A stretch of 64,000 nucleotides of DNA from positions 116,001 through 180,000 of the forward strand of contig CANNFA010000002.1 of NCBI GenBank assembly GCA_947503765.1. The letters are read 5' to 3'. A model generated the notes under the pieces. It made no database searches. It was given only the letters and a program-made list of their open reading frames with translations, and was not told the origin of the DNA. Below, piece by piece: positions 28,802-38,197 of the stretch (the first letter of the stretch is position 1; every line of letters starts with the position of its first letter). This DNA comes from an uncultured Paracoccaceae bacterium. Its GTDB lineage: Bacteria > Pseudomonadota > Alphaproteobacteria > Rhodobacterales > Rhodobacteraceae. A program made the translations under genes and the position numbers.

Positions 28802-30337
28802 ATGGCCAAACATTCCGGCGCGCGGGTAGCTGACCCGGTGGGCCTGATCGAAGGCACCGGACCGCCGCGCCGCCGTCCGCCGGGGCTTGTGCCGGTCGCG
28901 GCGGTAATCATGGCCGGGGCGCTATTCTGCCTGTCACTGGAATGGCGCGACCATCTGCGTGGAACCGGCACGGTTCCCGTGCGGCTTCTGGTGCTGTCGG
29001 GCGGCGTGGCGCTTGCGGCGGTCCTGATCGCCGTGGCGGGATACCTGCGCCGCGGCCAGCAGATCGATCGGATCAACCGGAAACTGCGTGACTCCTACAG
29101 CGACCTTGCCAATACCCGGATGCGGCTGGGGGCGGAGATCGCCGACCGGACCCGCAGCGAGGCGGTGGCGAAAGAGCGCGCCACGCGGCTTCAGCAGGCG
29201 GTGGAGCTGGCACGGCTGGGCTATTACGTCTGGGATGCGCGCACCAATCGTTGCGAGTTCTGCACCGAACAACTCGCCGCCGCGTTCGGCCTCACGCCGA
29301 AGGCATTCCGTGCGCGGGCGGACGGTGCCGACGGGTCGATGTACCTCGTGCATCCCGAGGACCGCAAACATCTGCGCGCCGCCTATGCCGAGCTGGCCGC
29401 GGGCCGATCGCTGGACATCACCTACAGGACCAACAACCCCGCCGGGCCGCGCCGCTTGCGGGTGATCGCCCGGCCGGTGATGGACGCCGATGGGCGGCCG
29501 CTAAAATATCATTTCGCCGCGCTGGACGTGACCGATCAGCACGAGACCACGGCCCGCCTTGCCGAAGCCCAGCGGATGGAAAGCATCGGCCGGATGACTG
29601 GTGGGATCGCCCATGATTTCAACAACCTGCTGGCGGTGATCCTGGGGAACCTGGAATTGCTGGGCGAGGTGAAGGGAAAGGCCGAGCAGCAGGAGATGAT
29701 CAGCGAGGCGATGGCCGCCACGCTGCGCGGGCGCGATCTGACGCGCAACATGCTGGGATTCGCCCGGCGCGCGCCGCTGGATCCGATCGAGCTGAACCTC
29801 AAGGCGGTCGTCGATGGGATGGTGCCGCTGATCCGCCGCACCCTGCCCAAGAACATCGCGATCCGGGTCGAGGCGGATGACGGCCTGTGGCCGGTTCGCG
29901 GCGACCGGAGCCTGACCGACAGCGCGCTGCTGAACCTTGTCATCAACGCGCGCGACGCGATGCCCCGCGGCGGCACCCTGACCATCGAGGCGCATAACGT
30001 CGATCCCGCTGCGGAACCGGGTGCCGGGTGCGGGGCCGGCCTGGACCCGGCAGCGCGGTACGTGGTCCTCTCGGTCGCGGATACCGGCACGGGGATCGAT
30101 CCGGCGATACGCGACCGGGTCTTCAAACCCTTTGTCAGCACCAAGACCGCACGCAGCAATACCGGCTTGGGCCTGCCCATGGTGCAAAGCTTCATCCGGC
30201 AGGCCGGGGGCCGGATCGAACTGGACAGCCTGCCGGGGCAGGGCACGACATTCCGGCTGTTCTTTCGCGTGGCGGATGAAGACGCGGTGGCCGGGTGCGC
30301 GGCGGGCCTGACATGCCCGCTTTGCTCGGACGCTTGA
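28802..30337 (+). CDS. PAS-domain sensor histidine kinase
   Basis: The 511-residue protein has two hydrophobic segments near the N-terminus (about residues 33-49 and 64-84), a coiled-coil linker, a PAS domain (ARLGYYVWDARTNRCEF to HFAALDVTDQ), then the kinase core: H box MTGGIAHDFNNLLAVILGNLE, N box LLNLVINARDAMP, G boxes VADTGTGID and NTGLGLPMV. No receiver domain follows and no response regulator gene is adjacent. The start is uncertain between 28787 and 28802; neither has a good ribosome site. Confidence 0.88.
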   Translation: MAKHSGARVADPVGLIEGTGPPRRRPPGLVPVAAVIMAGALFCLSLEWRDHLRGTGTVPVRLLVLSGGVALAAVLIAVAGYLRRGQQIDRINRKLRDSYSDLANTRMRLGAEIADRTRSEAVAKERATRLQQAVELARLGYYVWDARTNRCEFCTEQLAAAFGLTPKAFRARADGADGSMYLVHPEDRKHLRAAYAELAAGRSLDITYRTNNPAGPRRLRVIARPVMDADGRPLKYHFAALDVTDQHETTARLAEAQRMESIGRMTGGIAHDFNNLLAVILGNLELLGEVKGKAEQQEMISEAMAATLRGRDLTRNMLGFARRAPLDPIELNLKAVVDGMVPLIRRTLPKNIAIRVEADDGLWPVRGDRSLTDSALLNLVINARDAMPRGGTLTIEAHNVDPAAEPGAGCGAGLDPAARYVVLSVADTGTGIDPAIRDRVFKPFVSTKTARSNTGLGLPMVQSFIRQAGGRIELDSLPGQGTTFRLFFRVADEDAVAGCAAGLTCPLCSDA

Positions 30338-30416
30338 CCTTCGGGCGCGCTGCATCGAAACCTGTGGTCGAAACGCAGGGCCGGACATTGGACCGGCCGC
30401 AACCGGAGACATATCC

Positions 30417-31214
30417 ATGACACAGCATCACGCGGACACCCATGCCCTTGTCACCGGCGCGGCACAGGGGCTTGGACTGGCCATCGCGCGCGAGTTGATC
30501 GCGCAGGGTTGCCGAAAGCTGGTGCTGGCCGATCGCAACGCAGAGACGGGCCGTGCCGCCGCGGCCGCGCTGTCGCAGGACGGGGCCGAGGTCTGGTTCG
30601 AGGAGGCCGACATGAGCGATCACGCCGCGGCGGCGGCGCTGGTCGACCGGGCGGCGGACCGCATGGGGCGGGTGACGTCGCTGGTCAATGCCGCCGGCAA
30701 TTGCGAGCGCGGCTCGATTCTCGATACCGACCCCGATCTGTGGGACCGGATCTTCGCCACCAACGCCAAGGGGCCGTTCTTTGCGCTTCAGCGGTTCGCG
30801 CAGCGCTGCGTGGACGAGGGGATCGCGGGAACCTGCGTGAACATCCTGTCGATCACCGTGCATGGCGGCACCGCGTTCCTCGGGCCCTACGGCGCGTCCA
30901 AGGCCGCGCTTCTCTACACCACTAAGAACAGTGCGAACACGCTGGCCAAACACCGCATCCGCGTGAACGGGATCAACGTGGGCTGGATGGACACGCCGGG
31001 CGAGGACGTGATCCAGCAGAAGTACCACGGGCGCGCGCCCGGCTGGCGCGACGCGGTGGAGGCGAACCTGCCCTTCGGGATGCTGGTCAAACCCGAACAT
31101 GTCGCGGGACAGGCCGCGTTCCTGCTTGGGCCGCAATCTGGTGTGGTGACCGGGTCGATCGTCGATTTCGACCAGAACGTGGTCGGGGCGTATCCCGATA
31201 CCGACAATCTGTAG
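30417..31214 (+). CDS. Short-chain dehydrogenase/reductase
   Basis: The 265-residue protein is a classical NAD(P)-dependent SDR: cofactor site TGAAQGLGLAIA, NAAG, catalytic Ser in the ILSITVHGG segment, YGASK with the catalytic Tyr and Lys, and the C-terminal GSIVDFDQ. Acidic Asp at the end of beta-2 (VLADRN) favours NAD. The substrate is unknown, probably a polyol or sugar. It lies 79 bp after the kinase gene and appears to be transcribed alone. Confidence 0.88.
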   Translation: MTQHHADTHALVTGAAQGLGLAIARELIAQGCRKLVLADRNAETGRAAAAALSQDGAEVWFEEADMSDHAAAAALVDRAADRMGRVTSLVNAAGNCERGSILDTDPDLWDRIFATNAKGPFFALQRFAQRCVDEGIAGTCVNILSITVHGGTAFLGPYGASKAALLYTTKNSANTLAKHRIRVNGINVGWMDTPGEDVIQQKYHGRAPGWRDAVEANLPFGMLVKPEHVAGQAAFLLGPQSGVVTGSIVDFDQNVVGAYPDTDNL

Positions 31215-31279
31215 GGGCGGGACGCGCGTCGCCGGGCGGCGTATTCCTGCCTCATGCGGGCACCTTTCATTTGTCTCAT

Positions 31280-31293
31280 TTGATTTGCATCAA
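31280..31293. promoter_or_regulatory. FNR/Dnr-type operator
   Basis: TTGAT-TTGC-ATCAA is a perfect match to the FNR-family consensus (TTGAT-N4-ATCAA). It lies 61 bp before the nsrR-type gene, which would place a start site near 31328 if it acts as a class II activator site. Confidence 0.8.
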
Positions 31294-31354
31294 ATTCGCG
31301 CCGCCTGCGGCCTGCTAGATCTGCTCCAATCGGGCGTAGAGGAGGCGGCCTTTC

Positions 31355-31795
31355 ATGCGGATAACGAAACGGACCAACCTGGCGATGCGGGTGCTGATGT
31401 ATTGCGCGGTGAATACCGGGCGAAACGTGACCAAGGCGCAGATCTCCCGCGTGTGCAATTCATCGGAGAATCACCTGGGCCATGTCGTGAACCGGCTGGG
31501 ACAGCTGGGATTCCTGACGACGATCCGGGGCCGGCGCGGCGGGATCCGGCTGGCGCGGCCCGCATCCGAGATCTCTGTGGGCGCGGTGTTCCGCCAGATG
31601 GAATCCGAGGTGCCGCTGGTCGAATGCGTGGCGGGGGGCGAAAACACCTGCCCGCTGGCGCCGGTCTGCCGGCTGACCAGTTGCATCCTGGGCGCGGAGG
31701 AAGCGTTCTACAGCCATCTCGACGCGGTGATGCTGGACGATCTTGTCGAGTGCAACGACGGGCTGTCGCGGATCCTGGAGACCGAGGCCGCCTGA
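31355..31795 (+). CDS. nsrR: Rrf2 family Fe-S regulator, NsrR-like
   Basis: The 146-residue protein has an N-terminal winged helix (TNLAMRVLMYCAVNTG, then SRVCNSSENHLGHVVNRLGQ) and the Rrf2 wing RGRRGGIRLARPA. The Cys cluster is VECVAGGENTCPLAPVCRL, the NsrR spacing C-x7-C-x5-C with the ENTC signature, which separates it from IscR and RirA. NsrR senses nitric oxide through an Fe-S cluster and represses NO-detoxifying genes. The FNR-type box upstream ties it to low oxygen or nitrogen oxides. The targets are not adjacent. Confidence 0.88.
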   Translation: MRITKRTNLAMRVLMYCAVNTGRNVTKAQISRVCNSSENHLGHVVNRLGQLGFLTTIRGRRGGIRLARPASEISVGAVFRQMESEVPLVECVAGGENTCPLAPVCRLTSCILGAEEAFYSHLDAVMLDDLVECNDGLSRILETEAA

Positions 31796-31799
31796 GCGG

Positions 31800-33161
31800 T
31801 CAGAGGTCGGGGCCGGCATTCAGGCAGCTTGCCGGCACCAGCAGCAGACCCTGCGGCCGCGCGGCATAGGCTCCGGTCGCGGCGTCCAGAACGGCCAGGT
31901 CCATCACCTCGGCCGGGCATGGCGCCGGCGCGCCCTCCGGCTGGACCAGCAAGATGTCCGAGCCGTCCGGCAAGGCTGCGGCCTCCTCGACCGGCAGGAT
32001 CGGGATCGTCCCGTGCCGTCCCGTATAGAGCAGATCGAGCCGCAGGGCCGGATCCGCCGCAACCACTGCGCGGATCGCCAGATCCTGGCCGATATCGAGG
32101 ATCGTGCGCGCCATCTCGGCCCGGCCGACATGGCGGGCGAACAGGCCGGGGCCGGGAAGCTCGACCCAATGCGGCGCAAGCGCGGCCAGCGGCAGCGCGG
32201 TACTGGCCGCGACGTTCAGCGCAAGGGCCGCGGCCAGCCAGATGCGGCTGTGCCGGGCCAGCCAGACGGCCGCCACCGGAAGGCCGGCCAGCATTGCCGT
32301 CCAGCCGGAGACGTCGAACAGGAATGCGAGCGCGACGCCGAGGCCCAGCACGGGGATGCAGAATACCAGAAGAAATTGCACGACCGGCGCCTGCCGGCCG
32401 GCACGCGCGATTGCCAGCACCAGCGCCGCAAACAGGATCGGCCCGAGAAAGCCCGCCTGCCAGATCAGGAATGCCGCCGCCGCCCCGACGTGAAGGCCGA
32501 TCCCCGGAAGGGCCGGTGCGTGCGCCAGCGCGTGCACCTCGTAGGGCAGGATCGCCGCGCCGGCCAGCCCCGCGATCAGCGCGCCGTGGCGCCTACTCGG
32601 GCGTGCCTCGTGGAACACCATCGCGGCCAGCACCGCGCAAAGCGGATAGGCCAGCGCGCGCGGATCGCTCAGCACCGCAAGGCCAAGCAGCAGGCCGGCC
32701 CCGGCGGCGGCCCAGCTTTCGCGCCGGTCGAGCAGGCGCAGGTACAGCGCAAGGCTGCCGGCAAGGAACGGCGCCATCACCGTTTGCGTGTCCAGAACCT
32801 GGCTGGCAAGCGCGGCGCCGGGCAGGGTGACGAAGGCCAGCGCGGTGATCCATGCGGCGCGCGGCCCCAGCAGCCGGTCCGCGATGCCGCCGAGGATCAG
32901 CGCGGCCCCTGCGATCAGCAGCGGTGCGGGCAGGCGCAGCCAGAACGGCGTATCGCCCGGCAGCGCGGCCAGCGCCATCAGCCACCCGGCCAGCGGCGGG
33001 GCGCCGCCATGCGACAGCGACGGTGCGGTGCCCCACAACCAGAGCCGTATTTCCTGCGGCAACAGCTCGGCCGCGTTGAACCAGAGCAGGAGCAGCCGCG
33101 CTGCCGTGATGACCAGAACCATGGGAAATGCCCGACCCAGCCATCGCGCGGTGTCAGACAC
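31800..33161 (-). CDS. Membrane glycosyltransferase, ArnT/PMT type
   Basis: The 453-residue protein has about ten or more hydrophobic helices and a first loop with acidic and Pro-rich features (RLLLLWFNAAELLPQEIRLWL, then GGAPPLAGW). This resembles dolichyl- or undecaprenyl-phosphate-dependent sugar transferases (GT83). Its start overlaps the lipid-A N-domain gene by 8 bp, and that gene overlaps a GT2 transferase. The set looks like an ArnC/ArnT-like pathway: charge a sugar onto a lipid carrier and attach it to a surface lipid or glycan. Which sugar is not known. Confidence 0.75.
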   Translation of the reverse strand: MSDTARWLGRAFPMVLVITAARLLLLWFNAAELLPQEIRLWLWGTAPSLSHGGAPPLAGWLMALAALPGDTPFWLRLPAPLLIAGAALILGGIADRLLGPRAAWITALAFVTLPGAALASQVLDTQTVMAPFLAGSLALYLRLLDRRESWAAAGAGLLLGLAVLSDPRALAYPLCAVLAAMVFHEARPSRRHGALIAGLAGAAILPYEVHALAHAPALPGIGLHVGAAAAFLIWQAGFLGPILFAALVLAIARAGRQAPVVQFLLVFCIPVLGLGVALAFLFDVSGWTAMLAGLPVAAVWLARHSRIWLAAALALNVAASTALPLAALAPHWVELPGPGLFARHVGRAEMARTILDIGQDLAIRAVVAADPALRLDLLYTGRHGTIPILPVEEAAALPDGSDILLVQPEGAPAPCPAEVMDLAVLDAATGAYAARPQGLLLVPASCLNAGPDL

Positions 33162-33459
33162 GGCGTTTCTCGGCGTGGATCAGCCAGAGATTGCGGCTGT
33201 AGATGAACAGGCCCAGCGATTGCCCGAGGATGAACACCGGGTCCGCGCGGTAGCAGGCATACAGGAACAGCACCATCCCGCCGCCCATCGAGAAATACCA
33301 GAATGCGAGCGGGATCACCGACCGGCGCTGCCGTTCGGAGGCGATCCATTGCACCAGGAACCGGCAGGTGAACAGAAGCTGCCCGCCAAGCCCGAACATG
33401 ACCCACCAGAACTCGGTCCAGCTTTGGACGTGCAACCAGGAAAAGACGGTTTGGCTCAT
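33154..33459 (-). CDS. Lipid-A-disaccharide synthase N-terminal-domain (LAB_N) protein
   Basis: The 101-residue membrane protein has three helices and the LAB_N signature: WWVMFGLGGQLLFTCRFLVQW, ASERQRRSVIPLAFWYFS and IYSRNLWLIHAEKR. The domain occurs alone next to DPM1-like glycosyltransferases in many bacteria and may act as a membrane partner or flippase for the lipid-linked sugar. It overlaps the GT2 gene by 4 bp (ATGA) and the GT83-like gene by 8 bp. Confidence 0.88.
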   Translation of the reverse strand: MSQTVFSWLHVQSWTEFWWVMFGLGGQLLFTCRFLVQWIASERQRRSVIPLAFWYFSMGGGMVLFLYACYRADPVFILGQSLGLFIYSRNLWLIHAEKRRV

Positions 33460-34187
33460 GGGCGCGGGGTCTCGTTCGGCTGTGCTTTCTTGCGGCGGCG
33501 GATCAGCCAGGACACGCCGATCAGATCGTGAATGCCGACAAGGCCGCGTTGCAGGTTGTTGTAGTTCGACGTGCCCGCCTGCCGCTCGCGGTGGGTGACA
33601 TCGACAAGCTGCACCTCCCAGCCGTCGCGGGCGAAAAGGGCGGGCAGGTAGCGGTGCATGTGATCGAAATAGGGCAGCCGCAGGAATGCATCGCGGCGGA
33701 ACCCCTTGAGCCCGCAGCCGGTATCGCGGGTGCCGTCGCGAAGGATCCGGGCGCGGATGCCGTTGGCCAGTTTCGAGGCGAGCTTTTTCGACATCGTGTC
33801 CTTGCGCCCGACGCGCTGGCCCGCCACCAGCCCGACCCGGTCCGATCCCGGCGCCAGCAGCGGTGCCCAGAGTTTCGGCAGCTCGGAAGGCGGGTTCTGC
33901 CCATCGCCGTCAAGGGTGCAGACCACGGGTGCGCGCGCGGCCAGGACGCCCGAATGCACGGCCGCGCTTTGCCCGCCGGACCTGTCGTGACGGATCAGCC
34001 GCAAGGCCGGATGGTCGTTGGCCAGCGCCTCGGCGCGGGCGGCGGTATCGTCGGTGGAGCCGTCATCGACCACGATGATCTCGGCCGCGGGCAGGCTGCC
34101 GCAGGCGGCGGCGATGTCCGCGACAAGCGGGCCGATATTGCCGGATTCGTTCCGCATGGGAATGACGATGGAAACGGATGGGTTCAA
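33456..34187 (-). CDS. Family 2 glycosyltransferase (DPM/ArnC-like)
   Basis: The 243-residue protein has the GT-A fold motifs VSIVIPMRNESGNI, IIVVDDGSTDDTAA, the DxD-like TLDGDGQNPP, then DTGCGLKGFRRDAF and RERQAGTSNYN. These fit polyprenyl-phosphate sugar transferases (dolichol-phosphate mannose synthase, ArnC). It lacks the C-terminal membrane helices of ArnC, which may be provided by the adjacent LAB_N protein. It is the first gene of the three-gene operon. Confidence 0.88.
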   Translation of the reverse strand: MNPSVSIVIPMRNESGNIGPLVADIAAACGSLPAAEIIVVDDGSTDDTAARAEALANDHPALRLIRHDRSGGQSAAVHSGVLAARAPVVCTLDGDGQNPPSELPKLWAPLLAPGSDRVGLVAGQRVGRKDTMSKKLASKLANGIRARILRDGTRDTGCGLKGFRRDAFLRLPYFDHMHRYLPALFARDGWEVQLVDVTHRERQAGTSNYNNLQRGLVGIHDLIGVSWLIRRRKKAQPNETPRP

Positions 34188-34289
34188 GAACGGGGTTCCG
34201 GATCTGTGTTTTCGGCAAAAGCTGGTGCCGCTTAACCTGATCGGGGCGCGATTGTCTATCGCAAGGCGGGATCCGGCGGCATCAATCCG

Positions 34290-35327
34290 CTATCTCCGCT
34301 TCAGCGTTTCGCCCAGTTGCAGCTTGGGTGTCAGCACCACGCGCTCGCCGCCGCCGGCCGTGCCGCTGGCCCGTCTGGCGACGATCCGCGCGGCCTCCTG
34401 CCCGATCTCGGCGCGGCAGGCATCCATCGTGGCCAGCCGCACCGGCAGCCCGTCCAGCAGGTCGACCCCGTTGAACCCCGCCAGCCCCAGCCGCCCCGGC
34501 ACGTCGATGCCGTTGTCGAGACAGTGCAGCAATCCGCCCGCCGCAATCATGTCATTGGAATAATACAGGAAATCAAGGTCCGGAGAGCGGTTCAGGATCG
34601 TCTCGGTCATCTCGCGCCCCTTGAGCAGGGCAGAGCCGCCTTCGTAGAATTCCTGATCGTGCACCTCCAGCCCGGCCTTGGCCAGTGCCTCGGTAAAGCC
34701 CTCGAACCGTTTGCGGGCGCGGAAGTCCAGCGGCATCTTGGTGCCGAGGAACCCGATCTTGCGGTATCCCGCCTCGACGATGGCGCGGGCCATCTCGCGC
34801 CCGGCGCGGCGATGGGAGATGCCGACCACGGCGTCGATCGGGTCGCCGTCGCTGTCCATGATCTCGACGATCGGAATGCCTGCGGCCTTCAGCATGGCGC
34901 GGCTGGCGTCGGAATGCTCCAGCCCGGCGATGATGATGCCCGATGGCCGCCACGAGATCATCTCGTACAGCACCTTTTCCTCGCGTTCGGGCTCGTAATT
35001 GGTCACGCCGACCACGGGTTGCAGCGCGGTCTCATCCAGCACCTCGGAAATCCCGCTCATCACCTCGGGAAAGACCAGGTTCTTGAGCGACGGGATGATG
35101 ACGGCGACAAGGTTGACCCGCTGCGAGGCCAGCGCGCCGGCGATCTTGTTGGGAACGTAGCCAAGCGTTCGGGCCGCCTCCATCACCTTGGCGCGGGTGG
35201 TCGCCGACACGTCGCCGCGTCCGCGCAGCACCCGGCTGACCGTCATCTCGCTGACGCCCGAGGCCGCAGAGACGTCGCGCAGGGTAAGCGGGCGGTTCAG
35301 ATTGGCTTCTGTTTCGTCGTTCGGCAC
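34290..35327 (-). CDS. LacI family transcriptional regulator
   Basis: The 345-residue protein has the LacI headpiece near residue 15 (LTLRDVSAASGVSEMTVSRV, then LGYVPNKIAGALASQR) and a periplasmic-binding-protein-like effector domain (GIIIAGLEHS, GFLGTKMPLDFRARKR, FLYYSNDMIAAGGL). It is close to GntR/IdnR-type gluconate regulators in pattern. No sugar operon is adjacent, so the effector is unknown. The gene is monocistronic. Confidence 0.9.
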   Translation of the reverse strand: MPNDETEANLNRPLTLRDVSAASGVSEMTVSRVLRGRGDVSATTRAKVMEAARTLGYVPNKIAGALASQRVNLVAVIIPSLKNLVFPEVMSGISEVLDETALQPVVGVTNYEPEREEKVLYEMISWRPSGIIIAGLEHSDASRAMLKAAGIPIVEIMDSDGDPIDAVVGISHRRAGREMARAIVEAGYRKIGFLGTKMPLDFRARKRFEGFTEALAKAGLEVHDQEFYEGGSALLKGREMTETILNRSPDLDFLYYSNDMIAAGGLLHCLDNGIDVPGRLGLAGFNGVDLLDGLPVRLATMDACRAEIGQEAARIVARRASGTAGGGERVVLTPKLQLGETLKRR

Positions 35328-35452
35328 CGGCTATCCCCGCAAGCGCATGACATCCCGTTCAGTTAGCGGCAACGCGGCGCGGTGTGCAAGGCAGGGCCTG
35401 CCGAATGGGCGCGATTGTTGCCGGCCCGGATGCCTTGGCGCCGCATCCCGGA

Positions 35453-36559
35453 TCATCCTGTTTCCGCGATGCCCGGCGGTTCGGCGACGCTGACCTTGGC
35501 GACCGACACCGCCTTGAGCACGGCGAAGACCGGCATGCCGGGCGCAAGGCCCAGCGCCGTGACCGAGCGGCGGGTGATCCGCGCCAGGATCAGGTTCTCG
35601 CCCGCAGCCACCTGCACCAGCGCGCCCGGCCCCGCGCCCATGCGGATCTCGCGCACCGTGCCCGGCAGGATGTTCAGGGCCGAGATCGCGGCGGGCCGCT
35701 CGGTGGCCAGCATCACGTCATGCGCCTCGATATGGACGCGCAGGGCGCTGCCCTCGGCCTGGCCGATATGCGGCAGCAGCAGCGACTGGCCGCCGGCCAT
35801 GAGTTCGCTCAGCCCGTCGGAATGGTGGCGCACGACCCGCGCCTCCAGCACGGCGCCCGCGGCGCGAACACCCAGCGGGGTAACCTCGGGATCGCTCAGC
35901 ACCTCGGCGGCTGCGCCCTGGCGCACGACGCGCCCCTCCTGCAGAACGACGACCGTCGTGGCCAGCCGCGCGACCTCGGCGGCGGAATGGCTGACATAGA
36001 GGATCGGCACCGCCACCTCGTCGCGCAGCCGTTCGAAATAGGGCAGGATCTCCGCCTTGCGCGCCTCGTCGAGCGAGGCAAGCGGCTCGTCCGCGAGGAT
36101 CACGCGCGGCGCGGCCAGCAGGGCGCGGCCGATGGCGACGCGCTGTTTCTCGCCGCCCGAAAGCGCGCCGGGACGGCGGTTTAGATGCGGCCCGAGGCCC
36201 AGCATCGAGATCACGCTGTCCATGCTTTCCGGGCGGGCCTCACGCGGGGCGAACCAGCGCCCGAAGGCCAGGTTCTGGCGCACGGTAAGATGCGGGAACA
36301 GGCGCGATTCCTGGAAGATGTAGCCAAGCCGCCGGCGGTGCGGCGGCAGCCAGATGTTGCGCGCCGTGTCGAGCAGCACCCGGCCATCCACCGCGACACG
36401 CCCGGCTTCGGGGCGCAACAGGCCGGCGACGGCATTGATCACGGTCGTCTTGCCCGATCCCGACGGTCCGAACAGCACCGTCAGGCCCGAGGGCACCGAA
36501 ATGTCGAGGTCCATCTCGATATTCGCCAGCCGGTGGCGCAGGGCGACGGTCAGGGTCAT
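35453..36559 (-). CDS. modC: Molybdate ABC transporter ATP-binding protein
   Basis: ModC powers high-affinity molybdate uptake. The 368-residue protein has Walker A GPSGSGKTT, Q-loop IFQESRLFPHLTV, ABC signature LSGGEKQRVAIGRAL, Walker B VILADEPLASLD and H-loop SHS. The C-terminal extension carries an oxyanion-binding TOBE/MOP domain (ALNILPGTVREIRMG, LARITRRSVTALGLAPGMPVFAVLKAVSVA). Its ATG overlaps the modB stop (ATGA). Confidence 0.95.
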   Translation of the reverse strand: MTLTVALRHRLANIEMDLDISVPSGLTVLFGPSGSGKTTVINAVAGLLRPEAGRVAVDGRVLLDTARNIWLPPHRRRLGYIFQESRLFPHLTVRQNLAFGRWFAPREARPESMDSVISMLGLGPHLNRRPGALSGGEKQRVAIGRALLAAPRVILADEPLASLDEARKAEILPYFERLRDEVAVPILYVSHSAAEVARLATTVVVLQEGRVVRQGAAAEVLSDPEVTPLGVRAAGAVLEARVVRHHSDGLSELMAGGQSLLLPHIGQAEGSALRVHIEAHDVMLATERPAAISALNILPGTVREIRMGAGPGALVQVAAGENLILARITRRSVTALGLAPGMPVFAVLKAVSVAKVSVAEPPGIAETG

Positions 36560-37248
36560 GTGCCCGCCATCCGGCGCGACACGCGGCGGGCCAGCACTTC
36601 GGACAGGACCAGCGCGGTCATGGCGATGCCGACCGAGACGGCGACCAGGCGCAGCGCCGATGCCTCGCCGCCCGGCACCTGCAGGAACGCATAGACCGCC
36701 GAGGCCAGCGTCTGGGTCTGGCCGGGGATGTTCGACACGAAGGTGATCGTCGCGCCGAATTCGCCCATCGCCTTGGCGAAGGCCAGGATCGCCCCGGCGA
36801 TGATGCCCGGCAGGATCAGCGGCAGGGTGACGGTGACGAACACCCAGCCGCGCGATGCGCCCAGCGTTGCGGCGGCCTGCTCCAGCTTGGGGTCCACCGC
36901 CTCGACCGACAGGCGGATCGCGCGGACCATCAGCGGAAACGCCATGACCCCCGATGCCAGCGCCGCGCCGGTCCAGCGGAAGGCGAACACGATGCCCACC
37001 TGTTCCAGCGCGCCACCCACCGGGCCGCGCACGCCGAAGGTCAGCAGCAGCAGATAGCCGGTGACGACCGGCGGCAGGATCAGCGGCAGGTGGACAAGCC
37101 CGTTCACCACCTGCTTGCCGGGAAAGTCCCAGCGCGCCAGTGCGACGGCGACAAGGATCCCCGGCGGCAGGCTGAACAAGGTCGCCCACAGCGCGACACG
37201 CAGCGACAGCGTCACCGCCTGCCATTCCTGTGGACCGAGCCAGTCCAT
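36556..37248 (-). CDS. modB: Molybdate ABC transporter permease
   Basis: The 230-residue inner-membrane protein has five to six helices and the EAA loop (EQAAATLGASRGWVFVTVTL) that docks onto ModC. The segment AKAMGEFGATITFVSNIPG is typical of ModB and sulphate permeases. It lies 6 bp after modA and overlaps modC. Confidence 0.94.
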   Translation of the reverse strand: MDWLGPQEWQAVTLSLRVALWATLFSLPPGILVAVALARWDFPGKQVVNGLVHLPLILPPVVTGYLLLLTFGVRGPVGGALEQVGIVFAFRWTGAALASGVMAFPLMVRAIRLSVEAVDPKLEQAAATLGASRGWVFVTVTLPLILPGIIAGAILAFAKAMGEFGATITFVSNIPGQTQTLASAVYAFLQVPGGEASALRLVAVSVGIAMTALVLSEVLARRVSRRMAGT

Positions 37249-37254
37249 CCGCGG

Positions 37255-38028
37255 CTACCGTGCCATAGCGAAGCCGAGCCGCTCGAACACGGCGCGCGCC
37301 TCGGGGCTGCGTAGATGTTCGAGAAACCCGGCGGCCGGTGCGGCGGTGCCCGCGACGATCGCGGCGGGATAGACGATGGGCGGGTGGCTGCCACCCGGAA
37401 AGGTTGCGGCGATGCTCACCCGGCTGTCGGCAATCGCGTCGGTGGCATAGACGATGCCGAACGGCGCCTCGCCCAGCGCCACCAGGGCCAGCGCGGCCCG
37501 CACGTTGTCGGTCTGGGCCACGCTGGCCGCAATATCGTCCCACAGGCCCAGCGAGATCAGCGCGGCCTTGCCGTAGATCCCGGCGGGCACGGCGTCGACC
37601 AGCGCCATCGCAAGGTGGCCGCCGTCCAGCAGGGCCGGCAGGTCGGTCTTGGCGGACAGGCCCAGCGGCGGGCCGTCGCCATGGCGGATCAGGACCAGCG
37701 CGTTGCGCAGAAGGTCGATGCGGCTGGCGCTGTCGATCCGGCCCGCCTCGGCAAGGTGATCCATCCAGCCGGGATTGGCCGAGATGAACAGATCCGCCGG
37801 CGCGCCCTGTTCGATCTGCCGGGCCAGCGCCGAGGATCCGGCGAAGGACAGGAACACGTCATGCCCTGTCGCCGCCTCGAACCCGGCCGCGATCTCTTCG
37901 AGTGCGTCCTTGAGGCTGGCGGCGGCAAAGACGGTCAGGTCGTCGGCGCGCACGGGAAGGGTGGCAAGCACCAGCAGCATCAACGCGGTGCCGGTTCTTC
38001 TGCAAGCAAGGCGCATGAACGTCATCAT
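37255..38028 (-). CDS. modA: Molybdate-binding periplasmic protein
   Basis: ModA captures molybdate or tungstate in the periplasm. The 257-residue protein has a signal peptide ending PVRADD, the family start LTVFAAASLKDALEEI and FSFAGSS-type ligand motif (FLSFAGSSALARQIEQGAPA), and later VPAGIYGKAAL and GIVYATDA. The start could be at 38028, 38025 or 38016; the first was taken. No Mo-box could be recognised upstream. Confidence 0.93.
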   Translation of the reverse strand: MMTFMRLACRRTGTALMLLVLATLPVRADDLTVFAAASLKDALEEIAAGFEAATGHDVFLSFAGSSALARQIEQGAPADLFISANPGWMDHLAEAGRIDSASRIDLLRNALVLIRHGDGPPLGLSAKTDLPALLDGGHLAMALVDAVPAGIYGKAALISLGLWDDIAASVAQTDNVRAALALVALGEAPFGIVYATDAIADSRVSIAATFPGGSHPPIVYPAAIVAGTAAPAAGFLEHLRSPEARAVFERLGFAMAR

Positions 38029-38197
38029 GCGCGTCGAAATCTGAAAATCATTCAGCAAAAGCAAGCCCGATCCTGTCGCGTTCGACACCTTTGGCAGTAT
38101 AGCCCACCGCGCGGGCACACGCACGGCCCGCCGTACCGCAAAGCCCTACGGCAAAAAAGTTCCCGTCGACGCCGTGAATATTTTGTCGGCCGTTTTC

